Positions 1 through 11,289 of a stretch of 64,000 nt of DNA are shown here, piece after piece. The stretch is taken from assembly GCA_015680905.1 (NCBI GenBank), contig CM027381.1, positions 85,647,501 to 85,711,500 on the forward strand, in the 5' to 3' direction. The DNA is from Coptis chinensis. Lineage: Eukaryota > Streptophyta > Magnoliopsida > Ranunculales > Ranunculaceae. Every line of letters begins with the position of its first letter. The first letter of the stretch is position 1. The position numbers and the translations under genes were made by a program. The notes beneath the pieces were generated by a model that was not told where the DNA came from, did no database searches, and saw nothing but the letters and a program-made list of their open reading frames with translations.

Positions 1-1131
1 CCAACAGGTAATTACAACTTTAAAAATTCACAATGACTTTTAAATTTTATGGTTGTCCCTTAAATTTATTGAACTGTCTTTTACCAAAAACAAAGCAAAT
101 AGACACATTTTTTCCTGAAGGTATTGTTAACAAATTTAATCATACAGTTTAATACATAAGTAGGCAAAGATATTGATAATTATTGCTTTATGGAATCCAT
201 GCGGAAGCAAATGCTTTGTATGTGTTTTCGATAAACCTTGTGTATTGGTTAAAGTTTATCCATCCCAAGTTGATTTTTCTCTTGAAATTGTCTGTAATGC
301 CTTGGTGCAGGTGGCAAAGGTTGTGGCTGACTGTATGCATAACTGTTAATTGTCTAAGCACTTGGAGCAAGTTCATCTTATGCCTTTGGAGCATGTTCAT
401 CAAAATTTGTAAGCCATTTTACACGTTAATGTTGTGCCACAAGTTTCTTTGGTTGTATTCAAATTTGGTTAGTTAGTTTAAAAGTGACTACTTTAATTAT
501 TGAAATAATCAGCAAAAATAGTTATAGGCATTATGATCATTTTTTACTTTCTTAGTTTCTTATCTTTATAGATTTATCTAATAGATCCTTTGCATTTGGG
601 CTTACATTGAAACATGTATGTAGTGCTAAGTTTTAATAGATTTTTCATATTTAACAACTTAGTTGATTTGATAACATAAAACCGAGAGGGTATGTAAAGG
701 GAACAATTATATGCTATTTGTTCTTCTCAAAAAAAAAATTCAAAGAGGTTGCAATTCAACTGACTCTGTTCAAGTTCACAGGTCTCTTCTATATACATGA
801 CCCTATAGAAAGCATCCCCTGTTAGTTCTTCTTAAAGATGCATTTAAGCTCTACGTTGTAGTAATTGCTTTGTGATTTGTCTCATTCATGTCTATTATGA
901 ACTTAATCCATGATAACAAGTATGGTGGTGTTATTTAAGTTGTCTGTAGCATCACCAACTAAATATTTAATTAATCTTAATCGTGGACCTCGAGTGCTTG
1001 AATGTTGTTCTTCACTTATATTCAAGGTCAGGTTAGTAATGAATTTTTTTGTTAATTGGGAAGTTCATTCAGTTGTATTTACTATTATGCAATTGTTAAC
1101 AGTAATAATATCTTTATAAGTCAAATAAGTA
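1..1131. other. AT-rich stretch, nothing recognised
   Basis: No reading frame here looks like a conserved protein. The frames at 183-476 and 910-1119 are short, rich in C, W and L, and lack any motif I know. No repeat or element end was recognised. Confidence 0.5.
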
Positions 1132-1139
1132 CTTGATCA

Positions 1140-1721
1140 TAGGGCTGGTCATCGAGCTACTCGAGTCGAGTTTTGCTATACTCGAGCTCGACTCGCACAT
1201 GCAGAAGCTCGGCTCGAACTCGACTCGAACTCGCATTCGAGCTTAATATTGAAGCTCAAGCTCGACTCGTCTAGTTCTACTAATAGCTCGAGTTCGACTC
1301 GGCTCGACTCGTTTTACACTTCGAGCTCGAGTTCAGTTACGCTCGTTTAAACTCGAACTCGAGCTCAAACTCGAAAAAAAATGTATATAAAACATTAAAA
1401 AATTTAAAACTAGTATAAATTGTAAATTATAATTGGGTATAAAGTATAAAATGACGTATAAATTATAAATTATATACTATGTATAGACTTATAAAACGAG
1501 TAGCTCGAAAGCTACTCAAGCTCGAAAACTTCGACTCGAGAGTAGCTCCTGGTAGCTCATGAGCTACTTTCGAACTCGAACTCGAACTACTCGCTATCTA
1601 GAATGAGCTTTAAATTAAGCTCAAACTCGACTCATACTTTTGTGCGGACGAGTTTGAGTCGAGCCTTCGACGAGCCGAGCTCGAGTTACTCACGAATAGC
1701 TCGACTCGATGACCAGCCCTA
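1140..1721. mobile_element. hAT-type MITE rich in CTCGAG/GCTCGA
   Basis: The ends are inverted copies: TAGGGCTGGTCATCGAG at the left and CTCGATGACCAGCCCTA at the right. Flanks CTTGATCA (1132-1139) and CTTGATCG (1722-1729) match at 7 of 8 bases, the 8-bp target duplication expected of hAT elements. The 582-bp body has GC-richer arms full of short CTCGAG-like palindromes around an AT-rich core near 1380-1500 and has no coding capacity. It is a non-autonomous element moved in trans by a hAT transposase. Confidence 0.85.
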
Positions 1722-1813
1722 CTTGATCGCCCACAAGGAATTGATCCATATCATATGTATTTCCTACCCAAATGGCTGGGTGTAATAATACCTAATGCTA
1801 TATTTGTTCTGCA

Positions 1814-1948
1814 GGGGTAGGAATTGGTGTCTGAGGTGCTGATGAGACTGCAAGGAGCAAGGCAGATATATTAGGACTAAATCTGGCAGAGATATGGGCC
1901 GCCAAGGAGGGGCTTAAAGCAAGAGTTTGTCAAGTCATCGTCAAGAGG
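1814..1948 (+). pseudogene. RNase H-like exon fragment
   Basis: After a splice-acceptor-like TTCTGCAG the frame reads a short GVGIGV stretch, meets one TGA, then continues with LAEIWAAKEGLKA, the typical core of plant RNase H-like (RVT_3) domains where the second catalytic acid sits (E of AEIW). It ends at AAGAG followed by GTATTT, a plausible donor. The family is common at LINE 3' ends and in small host proteins. Only one exon is visible and it holds an in-frame stop, so it is a remnant. Whether it came from a LINE or a host RNase H-like gene cannot be told. Confidence 0.5.
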
Positions 1949-2536
1949 TATTTACTTGCCAATATATATAGTTGTTCATGTTCTTTGCATTAATTAGTCA
2001 ATTTCATGTACAATTATCAATAATTATTCCATCAGTGTTCATTTGGCCGATGAGAACTTGATTAGACTATGTTGTACGCATAGATGACTGCTAATGCTGA
2101 TCGGTTCTTTATCGCTGGGTTCATAGAACATATTGATTACTATGTTTATGTAACACGCATTATTTGGTTTCCATTAGTTTGGTGTCTATAGGAAAACTTT
2201 AGGGAGTTTGATTCAATTTCATTTTTCTTAGTTGAAAAATATTATGAAGTGATTAAAGGGCAAGGTACGTAGTTGATGTGGCAAGGGACGCTAGGAATGA
2301 AGTAATATCTATTAGGAGATTTGATCAAATGAGCTTTATGGATAGGTTAGGTTGTGAAGCTAGAAAAGCTAGACCATGATTCAATCCAAGTTTACTTTGT
2401 GTTTTTATTGTTTCTATATATATGCTAAATCCAATCACGCTGGATGGCTGGGTCAACAACTTTTAGAGTAGAGGTTGAAGATGCATTTTGCTTTTGATAG
2501 TGATCCCTCCATTACAAAAGGTCTGTAATAGGTATA
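1949..2536. other. Unassigned AT-rich sequence
   Basis: No coherent coding frame. A short piece near 2458-2500 (TTTTAGAGTAGAGGTTGAAG) resembles the end of the tandem repeat downstream (about 3110-3150), so the duplicated unit may reach further left than the clear part. Confidence 0.4.
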
Positions 2537-3116
2537 GGGAAGTAAATTTTTAAATGAGTCCAATTAGGCTTGATGGAATCTGCAAATAAATAGACGCAGT
2601 AGAGTCGGCTACTTATTTGCACATGACCTTTCAATAGGATACTCGCTACTTCCATAGCATTACTTGAATTAAAGTTTTTTTTTTTAATTGCATCAACTTA
2701 AAATTGTATTTGCTGAGAGAGTGTATAGGTCATTTTGACTTTTGTTGTGATTCATAACTTGGTAACGTAGTACACAAAAAAATGAAACCAATTCAGTTAA
2801 ACCATTATGGATATATGCTCCCAAGAAGCTTTTCGGGAAGTCAGTTTATTAATGAGTCCAATTAGCATTGATAGAATCTGCAAAATAGTGACAATAGGCT
2901 CTGTTACTTACTAACTTACACATGACCTTTTAATAGGGTACTTACTACTTAGAATTAGTTGAATTAAAGGTACTGTTTTGTGTTGTTGCATTGAATCAAA
3001 ATTGTATTTGCTGAGATAGTGTATTGATCATTTTGAGTTTTGTTGTGTTTCAAAACTTGGTAGCACAAAACCAATTTAGTTTAACCATTATGAATATGTT
3101 CTCCCAAAAAGCTTTT
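2537..3116. repeat. Two-copy tandem repeat, unit about 298 bp
   Basis: Copy A (2537-2834) and copy B (2835-about 3116) share ordered blocks: GAGTCCAATTAG, GAATCTGCAAA, CACATGACCTTT, TTGTATTTGCTGAGA, CAAAACTTGGTA-like and TTAACCATTATG. Many small differences show it is old. No coding content. Confidence 0.75.
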
Positions 3117-4084
3117 AGGGTTTAGGTTAAAGATGCATTTTGCATTTTGTGGCATCTAATAAATGACATCTATTTAACTATTTTGTTAGGGCACACTATT
3201 ATTCAAATAATATGGTTTATATAACACTGCCGATGTTAATCTTTTTTGTGACATGTGGTTCTGCAATAACGACTTAGAATAATGCGAATTATGGTATTCT
3301 ACTTATTGAAGTTACTAAAGGTATCATTCCGAGTACCTCTTTTCATTCCCTTTTTATCTTTTTATGTTTGTTAAAAACTTAAAATTGTTACCATGTATGT
3401 TACCGTTTGCTTTTGACATAGCAAGAAGCAATGGGGCTGGTGATGTTCAATCTGACTTATAACTACTATTTGACGAGGCGATTTGTTTGTCAAAATTTTC
3501 AAATGTGTTATTTGGCAAAGAGACTTTTTTTAAGTTCATTGGGCAACCACATTGAATAATTCTTGAAAAACACGTCATTTACATCTTTCTCATTTCGTTA
3601 AGGTACATATATTGCTCAACTTTTTCCCCCATTTAAATTTGATAACTTGGCAATTTTTAAGGTTATTGAAGTTGCAGGGATATTTCTGTTTGTGTTAAAC
3701 TTATTGACTTTCTGACAGGTGGTAATATTCTATGCTTGCCTCATCAGCTCAGCACTGCACAATGGGCCCTAAAGTAGATGGCTATGGTGTTGCCTTCTAA
3801 TTTAGGATTTTGGATAGACAATAGGCATTGTCTGGAAAGGAGAGTAATAAGCATGGTCATTGATTTTATCACTATTTTGTCAAATGCATTAGTTGTATAA
3901 GTTGTATAGAGTTGGTGTACATTCACATAATTTATTTTTTATATCCATTCTATTGAAATGTTAATTTGCATCTTCGTTTTTCGTTCCAAATCTTAATATT
4001 TTATTAGTAAACTGTAAACATTAGAACTTGATGAGTACTAAAGATTGTTGTGCCTATAATCCACTATCAAATCAAGAATCTTCG
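3117..4084. other. Unassigned, possibly Helitron interior
   Basis: No conserved protein recognised. The stretch ends at a Helitron-type 3' terminus at 4120, so part or all of it may belong to that element. No 5' terminus could be fixed. Confidence 0.35.
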
Positions 4085-4120
4085 TAGGCATTCCGTGTCG
4101 AAGGCACGGGCATTAACTAG
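4085..4120 (+). mobile_element. Helitron 3' terminus
   Basis: A GC-rich hairpin (CCGTGTCGAAGGCACGGG; stem about CCGTG/CACGG) lies just before a CTAG end followed by a T. A hairpin shortly upstream of CTRR, with insertion between A and T, is the Helitron 3' signature. Nearly the same end (CCGTGCCGAAGGCAC) occurs at 14362 and, inverted, at 47107. The left boundary is unknown. Confidence 0.65.
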
Positions 4121-4142
4121 TCCGTATAACAGTATAGCGTTG

Positions 4143-4226
4143 CCAATTACTTTTGAGTTGAACGCTCCATATTTAAGAGTTTTCCCAATTAGTTTTGAGT
4201 TAAATGTTCAATGTTTAAGAGTTTTC
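4143..4226. repeat. 42-bp tandem repeat, two copies
   Basis: CCAATTACTTTTGAGTTGAA at 4143 returns as CCAATTAGTTTTGAGTTAAA at 4185, and both copies continue to TTTAAGAGTTTT. The frame stays open through both copies (4050-4283), but the product resembles nothing I know. Confidence 0.8.
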
Positions 4227-5655
4227 GGTAGAGTCAAAGATACGGTTGTATTTGCATATACGTTGGAGGAGATTAACTTTTAGTAATCCTAGGGACCCAA
4301 AGGACAGAAACGCGAGGACATGGATACTTCCTACCTTGCTTAAATTCAAGAAAACATGACACTTTTTGGAGGGTTACACCAACTTTGGTGAGAAGTTTAC
4401 ATTACTTGTATAAACAACCAATGTTATTTGATTCAACTGGCACTTGTTGACTAAACTCTACATATACTGCTACATACGATGGAACGGGGACCATCTCAAT
4501 CTGAATTTAAAGATGGATTGATGTTTTGTTGACCTCTTTCAAGGTTTGTGTATGCATTCCGGTGCATAACAAATCTACTATGCAAATTCCCTACAGAGGA
4601 TTCTTGAAAGGAAATATATACGCGAGGACAGGGGTAGCCTGCTGCATAATTGCTGAATGCCGAAGTGTTGAGTAGGTACTGAATTTTCCGCATTCAACAA
4701 TAGAACCGGTGCTGAATGCTTACTTTGACAAAATGCTCGAAGCTCGTTGCCATTTCTTGCGATCACTGCTTTCTATATCAAACTGCACAACTATAACTAA
4801 ATAGCAGATAACTACTGTCTTTCCCTAAACTGCTACCGTATAATGATGAAGGAAAGAAGATAATATGTCAAAAGGAAATACCTTTATCTCGATCGCCAGC
4901 AGATTGAAAAAGAATCGCCTCCTGATAAAACAAGCTATTCGGGATCAGTAAATAAAGAAGACCACCTAGAAAACCTCGGTAACAGAAAAGTAATATCTGA
5001 TCATACGAATAACAATACCCGTATCACTGCTGCATGTACTCTAATTCTCCTCCTAATTTCCTCTCTGTTGTGTTGCTTTTCTAAGTCCAAAGTGTAATGA
5101 AAGATCGAGAAGCATTTAAAACAAGAGCCGCTTCCTACAAAAAGAATCAACAATTTAGGCCGGGTATAAATAAATTAACAAGAAAGCTTTGTTTAAGACT
5201 CGAGCTGGAAGTAGAAACTTGATCGCACAGAAACTATAATGTAGAAAATTAACACGCCGATTAGAGGATAAATAAAAGCTGTCTTATGCATGTTATGACT
5301 AAACCAATTTAATCCTCAATATATGCTCGCAACTTCATCACCCCTTATATGGATCTTATATCATAAGCACGCACTCCAGCTTCCCACTTCATATTGTTTT
5401 GCATGCGGTGCATGTTATGATCAAGTGAGGGAATCAAAAAATAAAGTTCTCAGTCGTAAGGATAATGATAACAATGTGACCTCACTGAAAAGGCACATAT
5501 TCAGAACAAGTTCTTAACAATTTAACAGGGTTGCCAGGGGAGGAGTACCAAGAACCTTATATATTGCTGAGTAAACACTAAACATGAACTTAAGTTCAGC
5601 TGATACAGATGTTCAACAAGACATAAACAGCGATATTGAACCCATCCAAAGAGTT
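4227..5655. other. Unassigned region
   Basis: Short overlapping minus-strand frames at 4496-4766 have no recognisable motif. The region could hold introns or 3' sequence of the possible minus-strand gene at 5656-6115, but no convincing exons were found. Confidence 0.35.
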
Positions 5656-6115
5656 TTATCCTCTATCAATGATTGAGAAGCTCTTGGTCCAGCTCCCTGC
5701 TCCCACTTCTTCAATCAAGAGGTGTTGACACATATTAATAGCAGATTCCAAAGGCTTTCGCCAACTAGTTCAATTCTGTAAAAATGCTCATATGTGCCAA
5801 CATGACTAATGTCAACATGACTAATGTCCCCTCATATTCAAATTTTCGAGCAAATATGACTTTGAATTGCATGTAATAGAAGGTGTTGAAACACAAAGGA
5901 AAATTTTCACATAACACCAACCCCATATTCCACAACAAAGTTAGGAAATTTTTCGAACACAAAAAATCATTAATTCCTTTTACAGAATGATTGTTAGTAC
6001 CAGATTCGGCAGTATTGCTATTCTGGCGAACAGATGATAGTTGGACATCAGGTGAGCTGGTGGAAGAAGAGTCATCCTCTCGAATGGCGTCGCTGAAGTA
6101 AGTTGTATTCGTCAT
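5656..6115 (-). CDS. Possible two-exon gene, unrecognised
   Basis: The minus strand opens at 6115 with an ATG and a serine/threonine/aspartate-rich N-terminus (MTNTTYFSDAIREDD, then SSSTSSPDVQ) typical of a soluble plant protein. Beyond about residue 45 the open frame turns into intron-like sequence. A second block nearer 5656-5770 reads SWRKPLESAINMCQHLLIEE and ends in FSIIDRG before a TAA; it looks like a real C-terminal exon preceded by pyrimidine-rich acceptor-like sequence. Joining the two is inference: splice sites were not fixed and the phase was not proven. Upstream (6116-6300) contains purine-rich leader-like sequence. I do not recognise the protein. It could also be a gene fragment carried by a transposon. 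Confidence 0.3.
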
Positions 6116-6992
6116 TCTTCCTAGCCTGGAACTAAAAATGTGTGAACTTTAGTGATCTGCACAGTTGAAGAGAGAAGGGGTAAAATAATACTATTATACT
6201 GCTATGCAGTGGGGGCGTGAGCGGAGAGGGAGAGATTGAGTGGAGGGAGAGCAATAGAAATGAGGACAGGCAGAAACCAACCAAATGATTTTTTGTCCAA
6301 ATACCCCCTGTCGGCCTAGATCTTTAGAATCTCAAAAGTGTATAGATAAGACCTAGTAGTAGCTAGCTAGACTTGGAGACAAAGGTAGATAACCATGTTC
6401 ATTTTTCTTTAACCAAAGAGACCATATGGAAGGAAAAGTGAGTCCACTTGAGGAATGATATTGCTGATCCAAGTGAAAAGTTAAAAGGTATATTATATAT
6501 ACAATAATCAAATTGAAAAGGAAAATGAAGCAAAAAACAAGAAAGTGAAAGCTCATCTGTCTATAATATGCAATGTCCTTGGTTACACGTAACCGGAGCA
6601 CCAGATGCCAGCATCGCTTATTTCTATCGTACATACCACGACCCTTCTAGCTGGCTCAACATTTTATACTTTCATCCTTTATTATTTTTCTTTCATTTAT
6701 TAAGTCTCTTAAAGTCTTTCGTGGACAAGGACTTTTTCATTGTGAAAATGTCTGCAAAAATTCCAAACAATAGGAGAAGGTGGACTTTAGTTTGGAGAGG
6801 AACTTGAGAAGGAACGACAATCATATATATATCCACACATTTCGCGTTATGTTCCGTGTGTGCGCAACCATCCTGTCGTGTTCGGCCATCATGTCATCAT
6901 GCCTAATTTGACATTTTTGGCTAGTGCACATTCGCACATATTAAGGTTAACATATGATCTTTGGCTTCGGATCTAGTATAATTTCTTGCTTA
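6116..6992. other. Unassigned; possible promoter/leader of the minus-strand gene
   Basis: Contains a GAGAGGGAGAGATTGAG-type purine-rich tract near 6215-6250, of the kind common in plant 5' leaders read on the other strand. No conserved frame; the small frames at 6353-6634 and 6568-6807 overlap on opposite strands and look random. Confidence 0.3.
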
Positions 6993-7470
6993 GAGCATTC
7001 TCAATGCAAGACACTATTATTCATCTCCACGTAAGCTGTATTTTTTTTTTTTTTTTTTTTTTTGGTGAAAAGTAAAGTGAGATTGTCCAATGCAAGGGTG
7101 AAAAATAATCTCGGACTAGATGTTGGATTCCGTCTGAATGTAAAAATAAAAAAAACGCGCCAGACAGAATGAAACATCCCGTCTGAAGTTTAAAAAAAAC
7201 TCCGAAAAAAAATCGAAAACACGCGAGATGAAATCCAACATTCCATCTGGAAAAAAACCGATTTAAAAAAAAAAAAAAAAAAAAAAACAAACACACGAGA
7301 CGGAATTCAACATTCCGTCCAAAGTTCACATCTCGGTGAAGGTTTCACCTTCGTTTTGATTTGGAAAAATAGTCACCTTCATATTCACCTTTACATTGGG
7401 CAAATGTTTTAAATCATTTGGAGGTGAATATTTTCACATTCCCACCTATCTATCTGTATTGTGAATGCTT
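6993..7470. mobile_element. PIF/Harbinger-type MITE
   Basis: The left end GAGCATTCTCAATG and right end TATTGTGAATGCTT are imperfect inverted repeats, and both are flanked by TTA (6990-6992 and 7471-7473), the 3-bp target duplication typical of PIF/Harbinger. The 478-bp body has no coding capacity and contains a run of about 23 T, a run of about 22 A and several CCGTCTGAA-like or CATTCCGTC-like repeats in both orientations. Confidence 0.75.
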
Positions 7471-7779
7471 TTAGGCTAAAGTTATTTGTTATTGTTGAAC
7501 TTTGAGTTGCAATGGAGGTCACGATTCCTCAGAAAACCGATTCGGAGGTCTTGGGTTTCCTCGAATTAATCCAAATCTATCTTACAATCTTCAAGATTGT
7601 ACCAAGGACCAACTTATTTCTGTCTTTATGGATTTTGTTTACGTTTGAAGAACTTATGTCAAAGAATATGAGTGTTCGTAGTTCACTACTTGGTTGTTAG
7701 CTTATATTCAGATCTTTGTTGTTACCGATTTTTTTTTATGTAAAACAAAGTTAACTTGAGCATTTTTCCTTATATTTCT
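7471..7779. other. Unassigned spacer
   Basis: The short frame at 7512-7700 shows no recognised domain. The left edge of the following Copia LTR is not certain and may lie inside this stretch. Confidence 0.35.
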
Positions 7780-9299
7780 CTCATGTGTATATTGAGGCAA
7801 ATAAGTCTTTAGTCAACCTTAGTCAGCAGTCAACACAAGATGAAAGAATTCCAGCTCAGCAGAACAAGACAATATAGAACTTTCTATGTATGATTAGTGA
7901 TAGTATATAAATGTAAGAAACAGAGAAGTTTGTTAAGACATTCAATAATAGTTTTCATTTGTCTCAAAACCTATCATGGTATCAGAGCACATAAACCGAA
8001 AGGTGTAAACCGATCCACCATTAAAACTTCAATCAAGCTTTTATTTTTCATCAAATTTTTTATTCATATCAAGTCAATTTACTTTTGATTCATCTCAAAT
8101 CAAGAAATCCATATTACTTCTTACTTTTTACTATCAAATTTGATCAAAACCCTAGTTTCTCAATCACAATGGTGAGAACAAATCAGAATCAACAACCGTC
8201 TTCATGTGCTAATGCTCTACAATCATCTGTTGAAGCTATTACTTCTATTCATAATCAAGAACGAGTTCCTTCTATTCAGAATCAAGAACGAGTTACTTCT
8301 ATTCAGAATCAAGAACTAGAATCTTCTTTTCAGAATCAAGAACGAGTTCAATCTTTAAATCACAGTCAAGTACGATTTCCTTCATCTGAAAATCAAGGTT
8401 GGATTCCTTCATCTCCAAACCCAGGTTTAAATACAATGAATCTATCAATTCCTATGGTAGTCCCACCTACAAATACTCCTTATTCGTTTCAGAACATCAC
8501 AAATATGGTTTCCTTGAAACTTACAAGGCAAAACTATCTGTTATGGAAAACTGTTATCATGCCTTTCTTTATTGGATTTGATCTTGTTGGAATAATTGAA
8601 GGAACAAAAACTTGTCCACAACGTTTCATTGTTGATGATAATGGGATAACTCAGATCAATCCTCTTTATGCGAACTGGTTGAAGAAAGATCAGATGTTAA
8701 TGATATGGATCAATTCTACGTTATCCGAAGAAATTTTGCCATATGTGGTTGGAGTGTCTTCATCACGTCAGTTATGGTTGGCACTAGAGAAAAGGTTGTC
8801 TACATTGTCAAGATCTCATGTTATACAGCTTAAAGCTCAACTTCAATCCTTAAAGAAGGGAACTCTTACAATGGCTGAATATTTACAGAAGCTTAAGTTT
8901 CTAGCAGATAGTCTTGCTGCTTCAGGAGAACCGGTTTCTGATGGTGACTTAATCTTTCATACTCTAAGAGGATTACCTGAGGAGTTTGGTCCTTTTGCAA
9001 CTTCTATAAGAACCAGATCATCTAATAATCATGTCCAAGTGGATGAATTGCACAGTCTCATACTAAGTGAAGAACTATCCATTCAGGAAATCAGAAACAC
9101 TTTATCACATGATTCAGTACAAGCCTTTGCAACTTTTTCTTCTAATCAATTTCGAGGAAGAGGTAATGGCAGAGGTAATTACAGAGGAAATGGACAAGGA
9201 AATTATAGAGGAAATGGAAGAGGAAACTATAATGGCAGAGGCAACAACAGTAGTTATCAGAATTCAAATGGCAACAACAGTGGTTACCAAGGGAGGGAA
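7780..9299 (+). mobile_element. Ty1/Copia fossil, 5' part (LTR, PBS, gag)
   Basis: A 5' LTR (start approximate, about 7780; end 7976 at CTATCA) is followed directly by the primer-binding site TGGTATCAGAGCA at 7977-7989, complementary to the 3' end of initiator Met-tRNA and typical of plant Copia elements. A leader and a gag-type frame from 8169 follow. Similarity stops near 9299, where unrelated sequence begins; protease, integrase, reverse transcriptase and a 3' LTR are not seen, so this is an incomplete fossil. Age cannot be estimated without a second LTR. Confidence 0.85.
8169..9299 (+). CDS. Copia gag reading frame, part of the fossil
   Basis: The start is placed at the ATG at 8169 (MVRTNQNQQPSS) after a leader. 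The first 100 residues hold repeats of the type IQNQERV, followed by the conserved gag start (VSLKLTRQNYLLWKT), the UBN2-type core (LWLALEKRLSTLSRSHVIQL, then LKKGTLTMAEYLQKLK) and a glycine/arginine/asparagine-rich tail (RGRGNGRGNYRGN) that normally precedes a zinc knuckle. In this family the protein forms the virus-like particle in the cytoplasm. It belongs to the element at 7780-9299. Confidence 0.85.
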
Positions 9300-10520
9300 G
9301 TTTTATGACCAACGGCTGGGATTCAATATGAGCGGGTATAAATCGAGAGTCAGGAGCCAAGGACGCGTTGTAATGCAAGATTACCACGATTAGAGGCAAT
9401 AAATTAGGAATTAATTAGAGTCTTAATTATGGAAACCGAACAGATAGAATCATAGAAACCTTTCGTTCTCTAATTGGGACTTTAAATCTTTAATGGTGAA
9501 AATCATCCAATTCCTCTCCCTCCAGCAAACTTCACTCACAAAAACAATACAAAAGAACTTGCCATTTTGTGTTGCGTCCCTTTCATTCTCATTCTCAATC
9601 TCTTCTCTTTTTCGTCTTCCGCTTTCTCACTGCTCCTTTTTCACTTTTGTTTCATTCCAATAATTTTTCTTTTGCAATAATTGTAATGTGAATATAGATA
9701 ATCGATAGATATCGTTCAATTGAGTATAAATTCCGAGGAAATTTCTTCTGATTTTGAGATAGACTTGGGTTCTAAGTAAGTTCAATTTTTCCATTTTATT
9801 CGAACTTTTCTTCTTCTGTTTATTTCAATGGGTTTCTCTAATTTACTAATTTTTTTGTTCTTTTTTTCTTTTGCAATCCTCTGTAGGTTAATGAGTTTGA
9901 GAACAAGGTATATTCTACAATTTCTGTAGTTACTTCGATTTTGTATTATGGCTTCTACATTTGTACGTATTTATGGTTTGCATTAAACAAAATATGACAC
10001 GGTTCATTGAAAGTGGGATTTGAATTTTTTATTATCCTCATGCTTCCACTAATACAGTTGACATCCTCAACCAGTTAGCAGTTAAACTTTATTTGAATTA
10101 TGAAAGGGTTATGACAGACCATGGTTTTCATTCCATTATTCTCCGTGATTTTTTATCTGAGCAGATCATCAATGACAATGACTGATCAAGTCTGAGAGGC
10201 AAGTGGGTAACTTATGGAAGTAGTTACTCCATTAGAACATCTATATGAAACAGGTTTTTCATCTGATGCCTACTACTTTAATAGTTTAATCTTCAAATCT
10301 TCCACTTTGTATTTTTTGGCCAAACATTTTGGGACTGTATATTTTGTCATTGACTGATGAGAATAACCTAACCAAATGTTTCATTTTGTTGTAGATGGTA
10401 AAACACAGTTAGTTTCTTTCGCACATACCATTATGGTTAGTTCATCTGTCTTTTTGTATATATTCTACAAACATTAGCAGCTCAATTATCCTGTTTCTCT
10501 TACTCCAGAAATTTGTTAAC
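9300..10520. other. Unassigned; leader-like sequence
   Basis: Pyrimidine-rich stretches around 9510-9660 and exon/intron-like junctions near 9775 (CTAAGTAAGTT) and 9885 (CTCTGTAGGTT) look like the 5' leader and first introns of a plant gene. No coding exon could be identified. It may be the decayed 5' part of the ECD-like fragment downstream. Confidence 0.3.
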
Positions 10521-10590
10521 GTCAAATTATGCATTCAGGTTGTCCCTAACGTGAAAACCTACTTATGCTAAAAGGGTGGACACCCCCACA
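10521..10590. repeat. Direct repeat, left copy (about 70 bp)
   Basis: Matches 11213-11285 in order: AAATTATGCAT, CCCTAACGTG, AAACCTACTTATGCT and TGGACACCC. The pair brackets the ECD-like exon, so the exon may sit in an inserted or duplicated segment. Confidence 0.75.
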
Positions 10591-10892
10591 GTGCAGTTGG
10601 CCCAGCAGACGTTTCAGGCGCCGAAATGTTATCCAATGCCGAATGGGTCGGATGGTTGTGGGTATGTGAAAGCTGAGTTGGGAATGAAGATTGCTTCTGG
10701 GTTTGAGCTGATGTATCAGCAGAGAAAGAGTGAAGGACCAGATGGGAAAGGGAGTTCGTGGTAAGCTTTGCGTTATAGCTTAGAGAGTAGTTGGTACTTC
10801 AATGAGTTTCTTTCTGGGTCAAATGAGTTTCGCCGGCTTATGGAAAATGCATAGTAGTACTTTAGGAATAGTTCTTCGTACTCTCTGACAAG
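10576..10892 (+). pseudogene. Ecdysoneless-like (ECD/SGT1 family) exon, decayed
   Basis: The frame reads QTFQAPKCYPMPNGSDG, then YVKAELGMKIASGFELMYQQ, the core of the SGT1/ecdysoneless family (conserved LGMK-A-GFE-MY). Past a TAA the same frame continues with the rest of the motif (LRYSLESSWYF, GSNEFRRLMENA), then TAG TAG and YFRNSSSYSLTR, ending at an AG/GT donor at 10892/10893. All three stops fall where the family usually has glutamate, so each looks like a G to T change of GAA or GAG. ECD proteins act in splicing and cell-cycle control. Other exons were not found nearby, so this is an isolated broken exon. The family call is from memory of the motif. Confidence 0.6.
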
Positions 10893-11212
10893 GTATTTAC
10901 TATACTAAAACTATACCTAACAAGTTTTTGCGTCGGTACCTTTCTTTGCATTGTTGTTGATTTTAAACCTTTTCCAGTCAAAATTAGCCCAAAGTAAAAC
11001 ATTTTCCTTGCTGCTATAGAGGAAGGTTGTGATTTGCCAGGATCAACAGGATTTTGCCTACATTGTTTTATTTGGAAGCATGTATGGATAAGTTGATGTT
11101 TTATTTTGCCTAAAAAATAACTCGAGTTACAAAAACATTTCTACTATCCAATCTATATAGCAGAAGCCAATATCTTCTAATGTGATAATACTATACTAAT
11201 AGCATTATTTGT
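10893..11212. other. Unassigned spacer
   Basis: AT-rich sequence after the donor of the ECD-like exon, possibly its intron. No other feature recognised. Confidence 0.3.
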
Positions 11213-11285
11213 TCGCGTTAAATTATGCATGCCGGCTATCCCTAACGTGGAAACCTACTTATGCTGAAAATATGGACACCCACCC
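11213..11285. repeat. Direct repeat, right copy (about 70 bp)
   Basis: Second copy of the segment at 10521-10590. Differences such as CATTCAGG against CATGCCGG show the copies are not recent. Confidence 0.75.
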
Positions 11286-11289
11286 CAAA

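Noticed and set aside
183-476. 97-codon frame at the left edge
   Set aside because: Overlaps an equally long frame on the other strand, has odd composition and no motif; treated as chance.
7021-7329. 102-codon minus frame with a run of phenylalanines
   Set aside because: Produced by poly(A)/poly(T) runs inside the Harbinger-type MITE.
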